A stretch of DNA of 64,000 nucleotides from Chelativorans sp. ZYF759 (GCF_012911015.1 NZ_WVVV01000001.1:558001-622000); one strand, 5' to 3'. Shown: positions 47,821 to 55,584, counted from the first letter of the stretch. Notes: generated by a model not told the origin, from the sequence alone. Translations and numbers: made by a program.

Positions 47821-47840
47821 TCATTCGTATGCAAATGATA
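47821..47840. promoter_or_regulatory. Operator-like dyad between FAD subunit and pncA (MarR-type candidate)
   Basis: TTCATTCGTATGCAAATGAT agrees at 16 of 20 bases with the dyad at 36586-36605 and is an inverted repeat around its centre (7 of 10 pairs). It lies 9 bases before the FAD gene and 78 before pncA, almost the same distance as the first dyad to hyuA. Confidence 0.6.
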
Positions 47841-47918
47841 CCAGTCGACCGGGGCTTGTCAAAGCGCAGTTTTGACATAAGCCTGCCCGCCAAGACAAAA
47901 GCAGAAGGGAAAGACGCC

Positions 47919-48518
47919 ATGGCCGCATCGGCCCTAGTCGTGATCGATGTACAGAACGATTTCTGCCCGGGCGGGGCGCTGGCCGTCGCGGGTGGCGACG
48001 AGATTCTGCCCATCGTCAACCGGCTGGTCGGCGAGCACGAACATGTCGTCGTGACACAGGACTGGCATCCCGCAGGACATTCAAGCTTCGCTTCACAGCA
48101 TGGCGGCAAAAGCCCGTTCGACAACGTAGAGATGCCCTATGGCACGCAGACACTCTGGCCGGACCATTGCGTGCAGGGCACGCCGGGTGCCGAGTTCCAT
48201 CCTGCGCTCCAATGGGAAAAGGCCGAACTCATCATCCGCAAAGGATTCCGGCGCAGCATCGATTCCTATTCGGCCTTCTTCGAAAATGATCACGCGACGC
48301 CGACCGGCCTCAACGGTTATCTGGTTGAGCGGGGGATCCGCAAACTGGTCATGGTGGGGCTGGCGACCGATTTCTGCGTGGCCTTCTCGGCGCTGGATGC
48401 TGCCAGGCTGGGCTTCGCGGTCACTGTGGTGATGGAGGGGTGCCGCGCCATCGATATGGGTGGTTCGCTGGGCGTCATGACAGAAAAGATGCGCGCAGCC
48501 GGGGTCACGCTTGAATAG
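47919..48518 (+). CDS. pncA: Nicotinamidase (isochorismatase family)
   Basis: PncA hydrolyses nicotinamide to nicotinate and ammonia. The triad is Asp10 (VVIDVQNDFCPGG), Lys108 (IIRKGF) and Cys153 (GLATDFCVAFSA). The metal site starts with Asp48 and His50 in QDWHPAGHSSFAS. It is 199 aa from ATG 47919, which follows AGAAGGGAAAG. The 30 codons before it are ignored. Normally a housekeeping NAD-salvage gene, here it shares a divergent promoter with the molybdoenzyme operon and could feed nicotinate to it. An imperfect inverted repeat TGTCAAA/TTTGACA lies at 47858-47878. Confidence 0.92.
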   Translation: MAASALVVIDVQNDFCPGGALAVAGGDEILPIVNRLVGEHEHVVVTQDWHPAGHSSFASQHGGKSPFDNVEMPYGTQTLWPDHCVQGTPGAEFHPALQWEKAELIIRKGFRRSIDSYSAFFENDHATPTGLNGYLVERGIRKLVMVGLATDFCVAFSALDAARLGFAVTVVMEGCRAIDMGGSLGVMTEKMRAAGVTLE

Positions 48519-48539
48519 CGTGCCCCGGCTTTAGTCAGG

Positions 48540-48788
48540 TCACTGAGGCGCTGGGCCAGCAGGCGCGGTTTCCGGCGGTGGCTGGGTTGCCGGCGGGGTC
48601 TCCTCACCGGACTGCTCCATGGGGTCGCCACCGACCTGGTCCTGGGCGGCCGGTTCGATGGCTGTGCCGTACATGCCGACACCCCACCAGACGACCAATG
48701 CGAGAAGCAGCCCGACGATCAGGATGACGAGTACAGGCGCGCCCCTGCGTCCCTGTCGCGCTTCCGTCGGTTTGACTTGCTTGACCAT
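48540..48788 (-). CDS. Small single-span membrane protein, unknown
   Basis: This 82-aa protein has a basic N-terminus (MVKQVKPTEARQGRRG), one membrane helix (VLVILIVGLLLALVVWWGVGMYG, about residues 19-41) and a Pro/Glu/Gln-rich tail, so the tail is probably periplasmic. No known domain. ATG 48788 has AAGGAA close upstream. It lies 48 bases downstream of the holin-like gene and may belong to the same sigma-EcfG-controlled transcript. Confidence 0.7.
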   Translation of the reverse strand: MVKQVKPTEARQGRRGAPVLVILIVGLLLALVVWWGVGMYGTAIEPAAQDQVGGDPMEQSGEETPPATQPPPETAPAGPAPQ

Positions 48789-48836
48789 AATGTTCCTTCT
48801 TTCCAATGTTGAGGCATCAATGCGATGCGGCCGCGC

Positions 48837-49301
48837 CTAGCCCGGGCTGTCGGGATAACGGGGGCGGCGCCTGGAGCCCTTGCGGGGTCTGTTCTCGCGG
48901 TAGATGCCATAGCCGAGAAGGGCGAGCAGCGGCGTGGCGACTCCGCCGACCCCACCACGGGCGATCAGAGCAGGCACGACGATCATTGCGGCGGTCTGCG
49001 CCATGGCCTTGAAATCATGCGCGCGCCGCTGCTGTGCCACAACTTTCTGGGTTCGTTCGCCCATCCTGTGCGCCACGATGATGATGATGGCGAGCAGAAT
49101 GAAACCGCCGCCAAAACCGAGCGCCGTGTAGACGGTACCGTAGATGCTCGCGAGCCAGGAAAAGCCCGCGGCAATCAGGAAGCCGATGCCGATAAGGGCG
49201 ATCACACCCGCTAGAAGATATGCCATGGCCGCGGCCTTTGCGCGGCGCATGGCATCCATGATTTCGCCTGACGCCATCGAGGCGATAAGAGAGGCTAGCA
49301 T
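48837..49301 (-). CDS. Phage holin-like membrane protein (holin superfamily III type)
   Basis: This 154-aa protein has two strong membrane helices (AAMAYLLAGVIALIGIGFLIAAGFSWLAS and YTALGFGGGFILLAIIIIVAHRM), a possible third (GVATPLLALLGYGIY) and a basic tail. It matches the chromosomal phage holin family common in rhizobia. No phage genes are near, so the name reflects fold, not lysis. It lies 9 bases after the DUF883 gene and is probably co-transcribed from the sigma-EcfG promoter. Confidence 0.8.
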   Translation of the reverse strand: MLASLIASMASGEIMDAMRRAKAAAMAYLLAGVIALIGIGFLIAAGFSWLASIYGTVYTALGFGGGFILLAIIIIVAHRMGERTQKVVAQQRRAHDFKAMAQTAAMIVVPALIARGGVGGVATPLLALLGYGIYRENRPRKGSRRRPRYPDSPG

Positions 49302-49310
49302 GAGGCTGGC

Positions 49311-49646
49311 CTATCGGCGCATGAGGACTGCGAAAAGAAACCCGACACCGGCTGCGATGGCCAAGGACGTGATCGGCTTCTCGCGCACGGTTTCCGACAG
49401 CTGCTCTTCGACGTCGCGCGCCTGAGCCTTGATGTCCTCCATGGCGGCTTCGCCCTGAGCTTTCGCCTGCTCCAGACCTTCAGTGGCTGCACGGCGCGCC
49501 GCCGAGTATGAAGTGTCCCGCGTCTTCGCCATCTGATCTACGAGCTTCGCCATCTCTTCACGCAGCTTTGCGATCTCGGCTTCCAGATCCTGCTGCGTCG
49601 CCTCGTTCTTGAGAGGTGCCCCTGCCTTGCCCGCACTCGTTGCCAT
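49311..49646 (-). CDS. DUF883 (ElaB/YqjD) family membrane protein
   Basis: This 111-aa protein has a long charged helix, probably a coiled coil (residues 18-90), with a C-terminal membrane anchor (PITSLAIAAGVGFLFAVLMRR), the ElaB/YqjD layout. Enteric members bind ribosomes at the membrane in stationary phase. A sigma-EcfG promoter match lies 30-55 bases upstream, fitting a stress role. First gene of the DUF883/holin/small-protein run. Confidence 0.87.
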   Translation of the reverse strand: MATSAGKAGAPLKNEATQQDLEAEIAKLREEMAKLVDQMAKTRDTSYSAARRAATEGLEQAKAQGEAAMEDIKAQARDVEEQLSETVREKPITSLAIAAGVGFLFAVLMRR

Positions 49647-49676
49647 GAAACTTCTCCTTCTTAATTTGTCGAGGGA

Positions 49677-49701
49677 AACGTCCGGATGCTCGACTGGTTC
49701 C
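49677..49701 (-). promoter_or_regulatory. Sigma-EcfG promoter of the DUF883 operon
   Basis: On the minus strand GGAAC (49697-49701), 16 bases, then CGTT (49677-49680). This matches the general-stress sigma promoter GGAAC-N16/17-CGTT. Confidence 0.8.
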
Positions 49702-49795
49702 CCGGAATCACCGCCAAACGGGGTAGATGAAGGCTGCCACCGGAACCGAATTCCGATCCGGGCGTTTGTCGTCTGCCCTCCAGACAGCAGATGAT

Positions 49796-50890
49796 ATGTT
49801 ACCGCTGAATTCCAAGAAACCGCCAGTGGTACGTTTGCCCCCGAAATCGGGTGTCGAGGTTGGGCTTTCGCGCGCCGCTCAGGTATCGCTGATCTTCCTG
49901 GGGCTCCTTGGCCTCACATTCGCCCTTCATGCCGGCAAGTATATTCTCGCCCCCGTGAGTCTGGCCATCGTTGTCGGCCTCATGCTGGGGCCACTCGCCG
50001 GGCGCCTCGAGCGGCTCGGCATGTCTTCCTGGCTATCCTCGGCATTGGTCTTCCTCCTCTTCATCTTCGCCGTCTTGGCTCTGGCGGTGGCTCTGTCGGG
50101 GCCCTTGGCTTTCTGGATCGGCCAGGCTCCGGAAATCTGGGAAGAATTGCAGTTCCAGCTGTACCAGCTTCGTCAGCCCATGGCGGCCATTACCGGGCTG
50201 CGAGATGAACTCCGCTCGATTACCGGAAATACGGGGTTCACGGTGGCCGTGGAGGAAGGTTCCCCGGTCGAGGACATGGCGTATCTGGCGCCTGCGATCC
50301 TCGGGCAGGTGCTCCTTTTCATGGCCAGCCTCTATTTCTATGTGGCGACGCGTCATCAGACCCGAGCGGCTGTCCTCAGCCTCTGCATCGGCCGCAGGCT
50401 GCGCTGGCGCGTGGCGCACGTGTTCCGCGACGTCGAGTGGCTCGTGTCGCGCTATCTGCTTTCCATAGCTCTCATCAATGCGGGTCTGGGTGTTGTCGTG
50501 TCGCTGGCGCTTTGGGCTGCCGGCGTGCCTTCTCCGGCCCTGTGGGGCGCGCTTGCGGGGCTCTTGAACTTCATCATGTATGTGGGGCCGGCAATCATGG
50601 TGGCGATCTTGTTCGCCATCGGGCTTGCCACTTTCGACACGCTGGGCGGTGCTCTTATTCCGCCGCTCGTCTATCTCTCGGTCAACCTTATCGAAGGACA
50701 GGCGATCACGCCGGCCGTCCTGGGGCGCACGCTGACGCTCAACCCGTTCCTGGTGCTTGTCGCGCTGGCCTTCTGGATCTGGCTGTGGGGTCCAGTCGGT
50801 GGCTTCATCGCGATTCCCGCCCTGCTGATCGTGTTTGCGATCGTTCGCAACATCCTGCCTGGCGCAGATCTGGTGACACCCGTCAGATAA
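49796..50890 (+). CDS. AI-2E family transporter
   Basis: This 364-aa membrane protein of the AI-2E/PerM family has about eight helices, a large central soluble loop (about residues 115-180) and the conserved C-terminal block YVGPAIMVAILFAIG, GGALIPPLVYLSVNLIEGQAITP. Family members export small molecules or exchange sodium and protons; the name comes from TqsA and autoinducer-2. ATG 49796 is used; an in-frame ATG at 49727 would add 23 residues and cannot be excluded. The stop overlaps the convergent Crp gene by 8 bases. Confidence 0.85.
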   Translation: MLPLNSKKPPVVRLPPKSGVEVGLSRAAQVSLIFLGLLGLTFALHAGKYILAPVSLAIVVGLMLGPLAGRLERLGMSSWLSSALVFLLFIFAVLALAVALSGPLAFWIGQAPEIWEELQFQLYQLRQPMAAITGLRDELRSITGNTGFTVAVEEGSPVEDMAYLAPAILGQVLLFMASLYFYVATRHQTRAAVLSLCIGRRLRWRVAHVFRDVEWLVSRYLLSIALINAGLGVVVSLALWAAGVPSPALWGALAGLLNFIMYVGPAIMVAILFAIGLATFDTLGGALIPPLVYLSVNLIEGQAITPAVLGRTLTLNPFLVLVALAFWIWLWGPVGGFIAIPALLIVFAIVRNILPGADLVTPVR

Positions 50891-51635
50891 ACGGACGCGG
50901 CGGGAATTCGACTGGCGACCAACCGGCCAGATCCTCGAGCCGTTCCAGATCGAGTATCTCGCAGCCCCCGTCGCGCCACCTCAGGAGCTTGCCTTGGGCG
51001 AGCTTGCGCACTGTCTTGTTGGTATGAACCAGCGATAGTCCCAGCGTATCGGCCAGGTGCTGCTGAGTGATGGGAATCTCCATTGGCCTGCCATTGAAAA
51101 GACCCACGTCGCGCGCCCGCTCCGCTATGAACGAAAGAAGATAGGCGAGCCGTTCAAGCGCGCTGCGGCGGCCGACGCTCAACAGATTCTCGTCAAGAAT
51201 GGATTCCTCGCGGGCGGCGATCCAGGTGACGTCGTAACCCAGAGCGGGGTGGGCTTCATAAAGGCGAAGCAACTCCTCCCTCTCGAACACGCAAAGCAGC
51301 ATCGGCGAAAGCGCTTCGACGGAATGCTGCATATCGCCCATCAATGTCCCCTGCAGGCCAACAAGGTCTCCCGGCATAGCGAAGTTGACGATCTGACGGC
51401 GGCCATCCGTCAGCAATTTGTAGCGGAATGCCCATCCCTTGAGGATGGTATAGAGGTGAGGGTTGCGGGTTCCCTCGGCAAGAACCGTACCGCCCTTGTC
51501 GACGCTCAACTCGCCCTTCTTGAATCGAGAAATGAAGTTGAGTTCGTCGCCGGTCAGGTCACGAAAAACCTTGCGATCCTTCAGCGGACATTTCTGGCAG
51601 GGATAGACTCGCGCCGAACGAGACTTGGTATCCAT
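50883..51635 (-). CDS. Crp/Fnr family transcriptional regulator
   Basis: This 250-aa regulator has an N-terminal cyclic-nucleotide-like domain and a C-terminal HTH_Crp helix-turn-helix (PITQQHLADTLGLSLVHTNKTVRKLAQGKLL). The N-terminus has Cys13 and Cys16 (YPCQKCPL) and one central Cys, but not the full four-cysteine set of oxygen-sensing FNR, so a [4Fe-4S] cluster is doubtful. The signal is unknown. It is divergent from the TTG-started response regulator and next to the EcfG locus. Confidence 0.88.
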   Translation of the reverse strand: MDTKSRSARVYPCQKCPLKDRKVFRDLTGDELNFISRFKKGELSVDKGGTVLAEGTRNPHLYTILKGWAFRYKLLTDGRRQIVNFAMPGDLVGLQGTLMGDMQHSVEALSPMLLCVFEREELLRLYEAHPALGYDVTWIAAREESILDENLLSVGRRSALERLAYLLSFIAERARDVGLFNGRPMEIPITQQHLADTLGLSLVHTNKTVRKLAQGKLLRWRDGGCEILDLERLEDLAGWSPVEFPPRPFI

Positions 51636-51765
51636 CGAACGTGGCTATTCCTCAAAAGACGGGGCCAATGCCCCGCTCCCGCACGAGGCATGTCTTTGTT
51701 TAATGACAGATCACGCGCATTGGAAGAAGTAGCATATTGAGGGACCGCGTCAGGAAAGAACACCA

Positions 51766-52161
51766 TTGGCCGACAAATTTCTCGATGGGCTCAAGGTCCT
51801 CGTCCTTGAGGACGAATTTCTCATCGCAATGGATGTCGAGGAGCTGTGCCGCGAGCATGGGGCAAGGGACGTCGTCATCATGCGCCACCTCGGAGAGCTG
51901 GCAGGCGCTCAGCTGGGAGTGCACCAGTTCAATCTGGCCATTGTCGACGTGCGGCTCGGCGGCGAGACGACTTTCGACTTTGCACGAGAGTTGACCAGCC
52001 AGGCCATCCCCTTTGTCTTTGCGACCGGGTACAGCGAAAGCGAAGTGCTTTTCGAGATGTTTCCGGGCGTGGCTGTGGTCAGCAAGCCCTATGTCGGATC
52101 GACACTTATCGAAGCCGTGCGTGCAGCGATCATCGCGCGGCCTGTCTCAGGCCGCGCTTGA
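51766..52161 (+). CDS. Single-domain response regulator
   Basis: This 131-aa protein is only a receiver domain: acidic pocket LEDEF at residues 15-17, phospho-acceptor Asp61 (IVDVRLGG), Thr/Ala switch FATGY and Lys in VSKPY. It starts with TTG after AGGAAAG; the first ATG (codon 23) would remove the acidic pocket. No output domain is present, so it acts as a phosphate relay or sink. It converges on and overlaps ecfG by 15 bases, suggesting a link to the general stress phosphorelay. Confidence 0.85.
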   Translation: MADKFLDGLKVLVLEDEFLIAMDVEELCREHGARDVVIMRHLGELAGAQLGVHQFNLAIVDVRLGGETTFDFARELTSQAIPFVFATGYSESEVLFEMFPGVAVVSKPYVGSTLIEAVRAAIIARPVSGRA

Positions 52162-52695
52162 TCCCATTACCTGGGCCGCGATGGAATCGGGTCCGAAATC
52201 GCCTTCGCCGGAAATGCCCAGCGTTTGCTGAAGATGGGACCGGGCACGGCTGACCCGGCTCTTGATCGTGCCGACCGCGCAATCGCATATGTTGGCGGCT
52301 TCTTCGTAGGAGAAGCCCGAGGCGCCGATCAGAATGATCGCCTCGCGCTGATCCTCCGGAAGGCGCTCAAGGGCCTTGCGGAAATCGTCGAGGTCGAGCG
52401 AACCGTGTTGAGCCGGATGGACGGCGACACGTCCCGTGATCGCCCCATCGCTATCTTGAACCTCGCGACCGCGCTTGCGCATCTGCGAATAGAATTCGTT
52501 GCGAAGGATTGTGAAGAGCCAGGCCTTCAGATTGGTCCCGGGCTGGAAGGAGGACTGCTTGTCCCAGGCCTTGACCAGCGTCTCCTGGACAAGGTCGTCG
52601 GCGCGATCGGCATTCTGCGACAGCGAAACCGCAAAGGCACGCAGGCTGGGAATAGCGCCGAGAAGGTCGCGCTTGAAGTCAGTCGCGACACTCAT
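52147..52695 (-). CDS. ecfG: General stress ECF sigma factor EcfG
   Basis: This 182-aa ECF sigma factor of the alphaproteobacterial general stress response has sigma2 (ADDLVQETLVKAWDKQSSFQPGTNLKAWLFTILRN) and sigma4 (LERLPEDQREAIILIGASGFSYEEAANICDCAVGTIKSRVSRAR) regions. It is held by NepR and freed when phosphorylated PhyR binds NepR. The ATG overlaps the nepR stop (ATGA). The operon has its own EcfG-type promoter, giving positive feedback. Confidence 0.95.
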   Translation of the reverse strand: MSVATDFKRDLLGAIPSLRAFAVSLSQNADRADDLVQETLVKAWDKQSSFQPGTNLKAWLFTILRNEFYSQMRKRGREVQDSDGAITGRVAVHPAQHGSLDLDDFRKALERLPEDQREAIILIGASGFSYEEAANICDCAVGTIKSRVSRARSHLQQTLGISGEGDFGPDSIAAQVMGSSAA

Positions 52696-52889
52696 GCGTC
52701 ATCTTTCTGCTGGCCGTTCTCGTTCTCGCCAGCCTCTAACTGTCGAAGCAGTTCCGCAAATCGATCCGGCACCTCTTCGGTCACGAGATCATCGTAATAT
52801 TGCTTCAGCTTGCGTCCGATTTCGGAATTGGCTCCAAGATTCATCGAGCCGTTGCCCCGCTGGCGCTGCTTGGGTTCGTCATTTGCCAT
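52692..52889 (-). CDS. nepR: Anti-sigma factor NepR
   Basis: This 65-aa NepR has the conserved core NSEIGRKLKQYYDDLVTEEVPDRFAELLRQLE, which binds EcfG or, under stress, the sigma-like domain of PhyR. I start at ATG 52889, which has AGGGAAA upstream. The longer frame to 53042 would begin upstream of the mapped promoter's likely transcription start and is rejected. Confidence 0.93.
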   Translation of the reverse strand: MANDEPKQRQRGNGSMNLGANSEIGRKLKQYYDDLVTEEVPDRFAELLRQLEAGENENGQQKDDA

Positions 52890-53015
52890 GCTATTTCCCT
52901 GCCCCCAGGCGTTCATCATTATCATCGGCAGGCCTCTCGCCCTCTGCCTGCTCGGCTCGGCGCTACGCCGTCTGCGTTTGCCGGCGTGCGGCCCAGCCCC
53001 ATTCGTTCGGTCTAA

Positions 53016-53040
53016 AACGTGCTTTGTAGCATTCGGTTCC
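53016..53040 (-). promoter_or_regulatory. Sigma-EcfG promoter of nepR-ecfG
   Basis: On the minus strand GGAAC (53036-53040), 16 bases, CGTT (53016-53019). Only 8 bases separate it from the divergent phyR promoter. Confidence 0.85.
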
Positions 53041-53048
53041 ATGATGTC

Positions 53049-53073
53049 GGAACTTTTTGCAGTCGGCCGCGTT
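53049..53073 (+). promoter_or_regulatory. Sigma-EcfG promoter of phyR
   Basis: GGAAC (53049-53053), 16 bases, CGTT (53070-53073), 60 bases before the phyR start. It is back to back with the nepR promoter, so EcfG drives its own regulators in both directions. Confidence 0.85.
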
Positions 53074-53133
53074 TGAGGATAGCTGGAGACAGTTTACTAT
53101 TTTGTTCAGGCTGTTCGAGGGAGACGCCATATC

Positions 53134-53928
53134 ATGAGTTTGTCCGCAAGGATCGCGCCGCACTTGCCATTGTTGCGGCGGTTTTCACGTGCCGTATCGG
53201 GCTCGCAGACCAGCGGCGATGCCCTTGTGGCCGCCACGCTGGAGGCGATCATCGCCGATCCCAGCATCTTTCCCAAGGCGTCGTCCGACCGGATCGCCCT
53301 CTACAGCATTTTCGCGAAGCTGTTCACTTCCGTAGCGCTGCGGGTGCCGGATGAACAGCCGCTGTCGGCTTGGGAAAGCCGCGTGGTTACCAATCTGTCC
53401 GCGCTGGCGCCAAAGCCGCGTCAGGCCTTTCTGCTCGTTGCCGTCGAGGGCTTCAACGAGGCCGAGGCGGCCGAGATCCTCGGCGCTTCCGAAGATGAGT
53501 TCAGCGAGCTGCTAAACCAGGCGAGCGACGAGATATCGCGGCAGGTCGCTACCGAGATCATGGTGATCGAGGACGAGCCCCTGATCGCCATGGATATCGA
53601 GCAGATGGTCGAGAGCCTCGGGCACCGCGTGGTGGGTACCGCGCGCACGCATCAGGAGGCGACCGCCCTCTTCAAGAGCTCGAACCCGAAGATGGTGCTG
53701 GCTGATATCCAGCTGGCAGACGGCAGTTCGGGCATTGACGCCGTCAACGAGATTCTGGCGATGGCGAGCGTGCCCGTCATCTTCATTACCGCGTTTCCAG
53801 AGCGTCTGCTGACCGGCGAACGCCCGGAGCCGGCCTTTCTCGTCACGAAGCCGTTCAATCCCGACATGGTCAAGGCTCTGATCAGCCAGGCTCTGTTTTT
53901 TGATCGGCAGGCCCAGGCGGCTGCCTGA
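53134..53928 (+). CDS. phyR: General stress response regulator PhyR
   Basis: This 264-aa response regulator has an N-terminal sigma-factor-like domain (residues 1-135, the NepR decoy) and a C-terminal receiver with acidic pocket IEDEP and phospho-acceptor Asp191 (MVLADIQLADG), then Lys in VTKPF. Once phosphorylated it sequesters NepR and frees EcfG. The start has AGGGAGACGC upstream. A strong terminator follows. Confidence 0.96.
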   Translation: MSLSARIAPHLPLLRRFSRAVSGSQTSGDALVAATLEAIIADPSIFPKASSDRIALYSIFAKLFTSVALRVPDEQPLSAWESRVVTNLSALAPKPRQAFLLVAVEGFNEAEAAEILGASEDEFSELLNQASDEISRQVATEIMVIEDEPLIAMDIEQMVESLGHRVVGTARTHQEATALFKSSNPKMVLADIQLADGSSGIDAVNEILAMASVPVIFITAFPERLLTGERPEPAFLVTKPFNPDMVKALISQALFFDRQAQAAA

Positions 53929-53953
53929 GCGAGCGGTTGCACGTTTGACAAAG

Positions 53954-53986
53954 AAAGCCCGCCACGCGAATGCATGGCGGGCTTTT
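53954..53986 (+). terminator. Rho-independent terminator of phyR
   Basis: AAAGCCCGCCA (53954-53964) pairs with TGGCGGGCTTT (53975-53985) and runs into TTTT. It lies 26 bases after the phyR stop. Confidence 0.9.
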
Positions 53987-54001
53987 CCGTGTCTGCCGAC
54001 A

Positions 54002-54026
54002 GGAACGAATGCGGCGGCGCGACGTT
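54002..54026 (+). promoter_or_regulatory. Sigma-EcfG promoter of DUF1328 gene
   Basis: GGAAC (54002-54006), 16 bases, CGTT (54023-54026), 31 bases before the start codon. Confidence 0.8.
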
Positions 54027-54057
54027 ACACAATTCAGTCACATCGGAGGCAGGACAA

Positions 54058-54225
54058 ATGCTCTACTGGACCTTGATTTTCCTGGTCGTCGCCATCATTG
54101 CAGGCGCCTTGGGGTTCACCGGCATTGCGGGCGCGTCGGCCAGCATTGCGCAGATACTGTTCTTCATCTTCCTGGCGCTGCTTGTGATTTCGCTTGTCGC
54201 GGGGTTCATGCGCCGCGCCCGGTGA
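54058..54225 (+). CDS. DUF1328 (UPF0391) small membrane protein
   Basis: This 55-aa membrane protein has two hydrophobic helices ([23 protein letters not shown] and [25 protein letters not shown]), the full length of the UPF0391 family. Its function is unknown; homologs are common stress-induced proteins. ATG 54058 has GGAGGCAGGA upstream, and the sigma-EcfG promoter match directly precedes it. The frame upstream of this ATG overlaps the promoter and is not coding. Confidence 0.88.
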   Translation: MLYWTLIFLVVAIIAGALGFTGIAGASASIAQILFFIFLALLVISLVAGFMRRAR

Positions 54226-54296
54226 CAGGCGTATCGCCATGAATTCCCGGTTGCCCGCATGGTTTCGCCAGCCTTCCGCAGTTCTGCAGGTGGCGG

Positions 54297-55355
54297 ATGT
54301 TGCCATGCGAGAGCTTTCCGCCTTGGAGCAGTCCCATACGCAGGTTCGCGCCCGATAACCCAAAACGAGGCCAACCCGCCACCGCGGAGTTGGGTCGGAG
54401 CCTGATTCGGGCGCTCGGCAACACCGGCATCACCGTCGTCTATCAGGACCCGGATTTGCGCGTTGCGTGGGCACACAATTTGCCTGATGCGTGGGGTACC
54501 GACACCGACGACATCACCGGGCTTACGGACGCAGAGTATCTGGCTGCCGCCGACCTCAGTCGGGTGCTGGCGCTGAAACATCAGGTGCTTCAGGATGGGC
54601 AGCCTCGCCGCTTCGAACTGCGCCAGAGGATCGAGGCGGGTAGTCGGTGGTATGATGTCTGGCTCGACGCTGATCGCAGCCCGGACGGTCGCGTGCTCGG
54701 CGTCGTGACCACTCTGGTTGAGACCACCGTCCACAAGCAACGCGAGCAGGCATTGCGAACCTTGCTGCGCGAGGTCAGCCATCGATCGAAGAATCTGCTG
54801 GCCGTCATCCAGAGCATCGCGAACCAGACCGGCCGCTACTCCGGCAGCATCGACGTGTTCCTCAACCGTTTTCGTGGACGGCTGCAGTCCCTGGCATCGT
54901 CGCAGGATCTGGTGACGTCCTCGAACTGGCGGGGAGCCCGCCTCGGCGAACTCGTCGAGGGGCAGGCCGCGCGATATTGCGACGATCCCGCCTACAGCAT
55001 CCGGCTGTCCGGCGCCGATCCGCAGCTTTCTCCCAACGCCGCCCTGCATATCGGCCTTGCGCTGCACGAGTTGATCGTCAATTCCATGAGCCATGGTGCG
55101 CTTTCGAAGCCCAATGGCTACGTCGACCTCAAGGCGACGATCATGGATGGTGGCGACGGTTCAGCGCCGCTGGCGCTGACGTGGCTCGAGAAGGCTCCGG
55201 TAACCGCCGAGGCGAAACCGACCAAGCAGTTCGGCAGCGTTGCGCTGGAACGCGTGGTTCCTGCTTCGCTCGATGGTGAGGCGCAACTGATGATCGGGGA
55301 GGGAAGGGTGGAATATCGGCTGCGCATACCGGCGGCCAATTTCGAGCTTAGCTGA
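54297..55355 (+). CDS. HWE-family sensor histidine kinase (PAS-like), candidate stress kinase
   Basis: This 352-aa soluble kinase has a PAS-like sensor at about residues 35-145, then an HWE kinase core: phospho-acceptor His162 in REVSHRSKNLLAVIQSIANQT, N-box HELIVNSMSHGA and the diagnostic Trp-x-Glu in TWLEKAP. HWE/HisKA_2 kinases are the known donors for PhyR. Its location 370 bases downstream of phyR makes it a candidate PhyK-like input. No ribosome-binding site is obvious at ATG 54297, so the start is uncertain. Confidence 0.85.
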   Translation: MLPCESFPPWSSPIRRFAPDNPKRGQPATAELGRSLIRALGNTGITVVYQDPDLRVAWAHNLPDAWGTDTDDITGLTDAEYLAAADLSRVLALKHQVLQDGQPRRFELRQRIEAGSRWYDVWLDADRSPDGRVLGVVTTLVETTVHKQREQALRTLLREVSHRSKNLLAVIQSIANQTGRYSGSIDVFLNRFRGRLQSLASSQDLVTSSNWRGARLGELVEGQAARYCDDPAYSIRLSGADPQLSPNAALHIGLALHELIVNSMSHGALSKPNGYVDLKATIMDGGDGSAPLALTWLEKAPVTAEAKPTKQFGSVALERVVPASLDGEAQLMIGEGRVEYRLRIPAANFELS

Positions 55356-55384
55356 GCTGTCTCTTCAGACATGAACGCAGACAA

Positions 55385-55411
55385 GAAAAAAGCCGGCCCG
55401 CAGGCCGGCTT
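55385..55411. terminator. Hairpin terminator after HWE kinase
   Basis: AAGCCGGCC (55390-55398), loop CGCA, GGCCGGCTT (55403-55411), with an A-tract at 55385-55390. The T-tract side is better on the minus strand, but the hairpin sits 30 bases after the kinase stop. The following stretch to 55639 holds only a T-rich run and a promoter match; I see no gene there. Confidence 0.7.
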
Positions 55412-55584
55412 GAAGGTGTGGAAGGTGCGATCGGGGTGGGGGACTTTGTGCACCTTCCCTATGAGACACGGGAACATATTGGGGGGCGATTGGAGGGCTA
55501 TGTCCGCCGTGTATCATGCCAATAACCCCCACAAAGAGAATTGGTTCCACGCCGCGCGAAGATTTTTTTTCGGTTTTTTCGGCG

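Noticed and set aside
48837-49301. Prophage remnant suggested by the holin-like gene
   Set aside because: No other phage gene, integrase or attachment site nearby. The gene is next to DUF883 and under a stress promoter.
50883-51635. Oxygen-sensing FNR
   Set aside because: Only two N-terminal cysteines plus one central; the four-cysteine cluster set is incomplete.
52692-53042. Long form of NepR with 51 extra residues
   Set aside because: It would start at the promoter's -35 element, upstream of the likely transcription start, and the extension is arginine-rich without NepR similarity.
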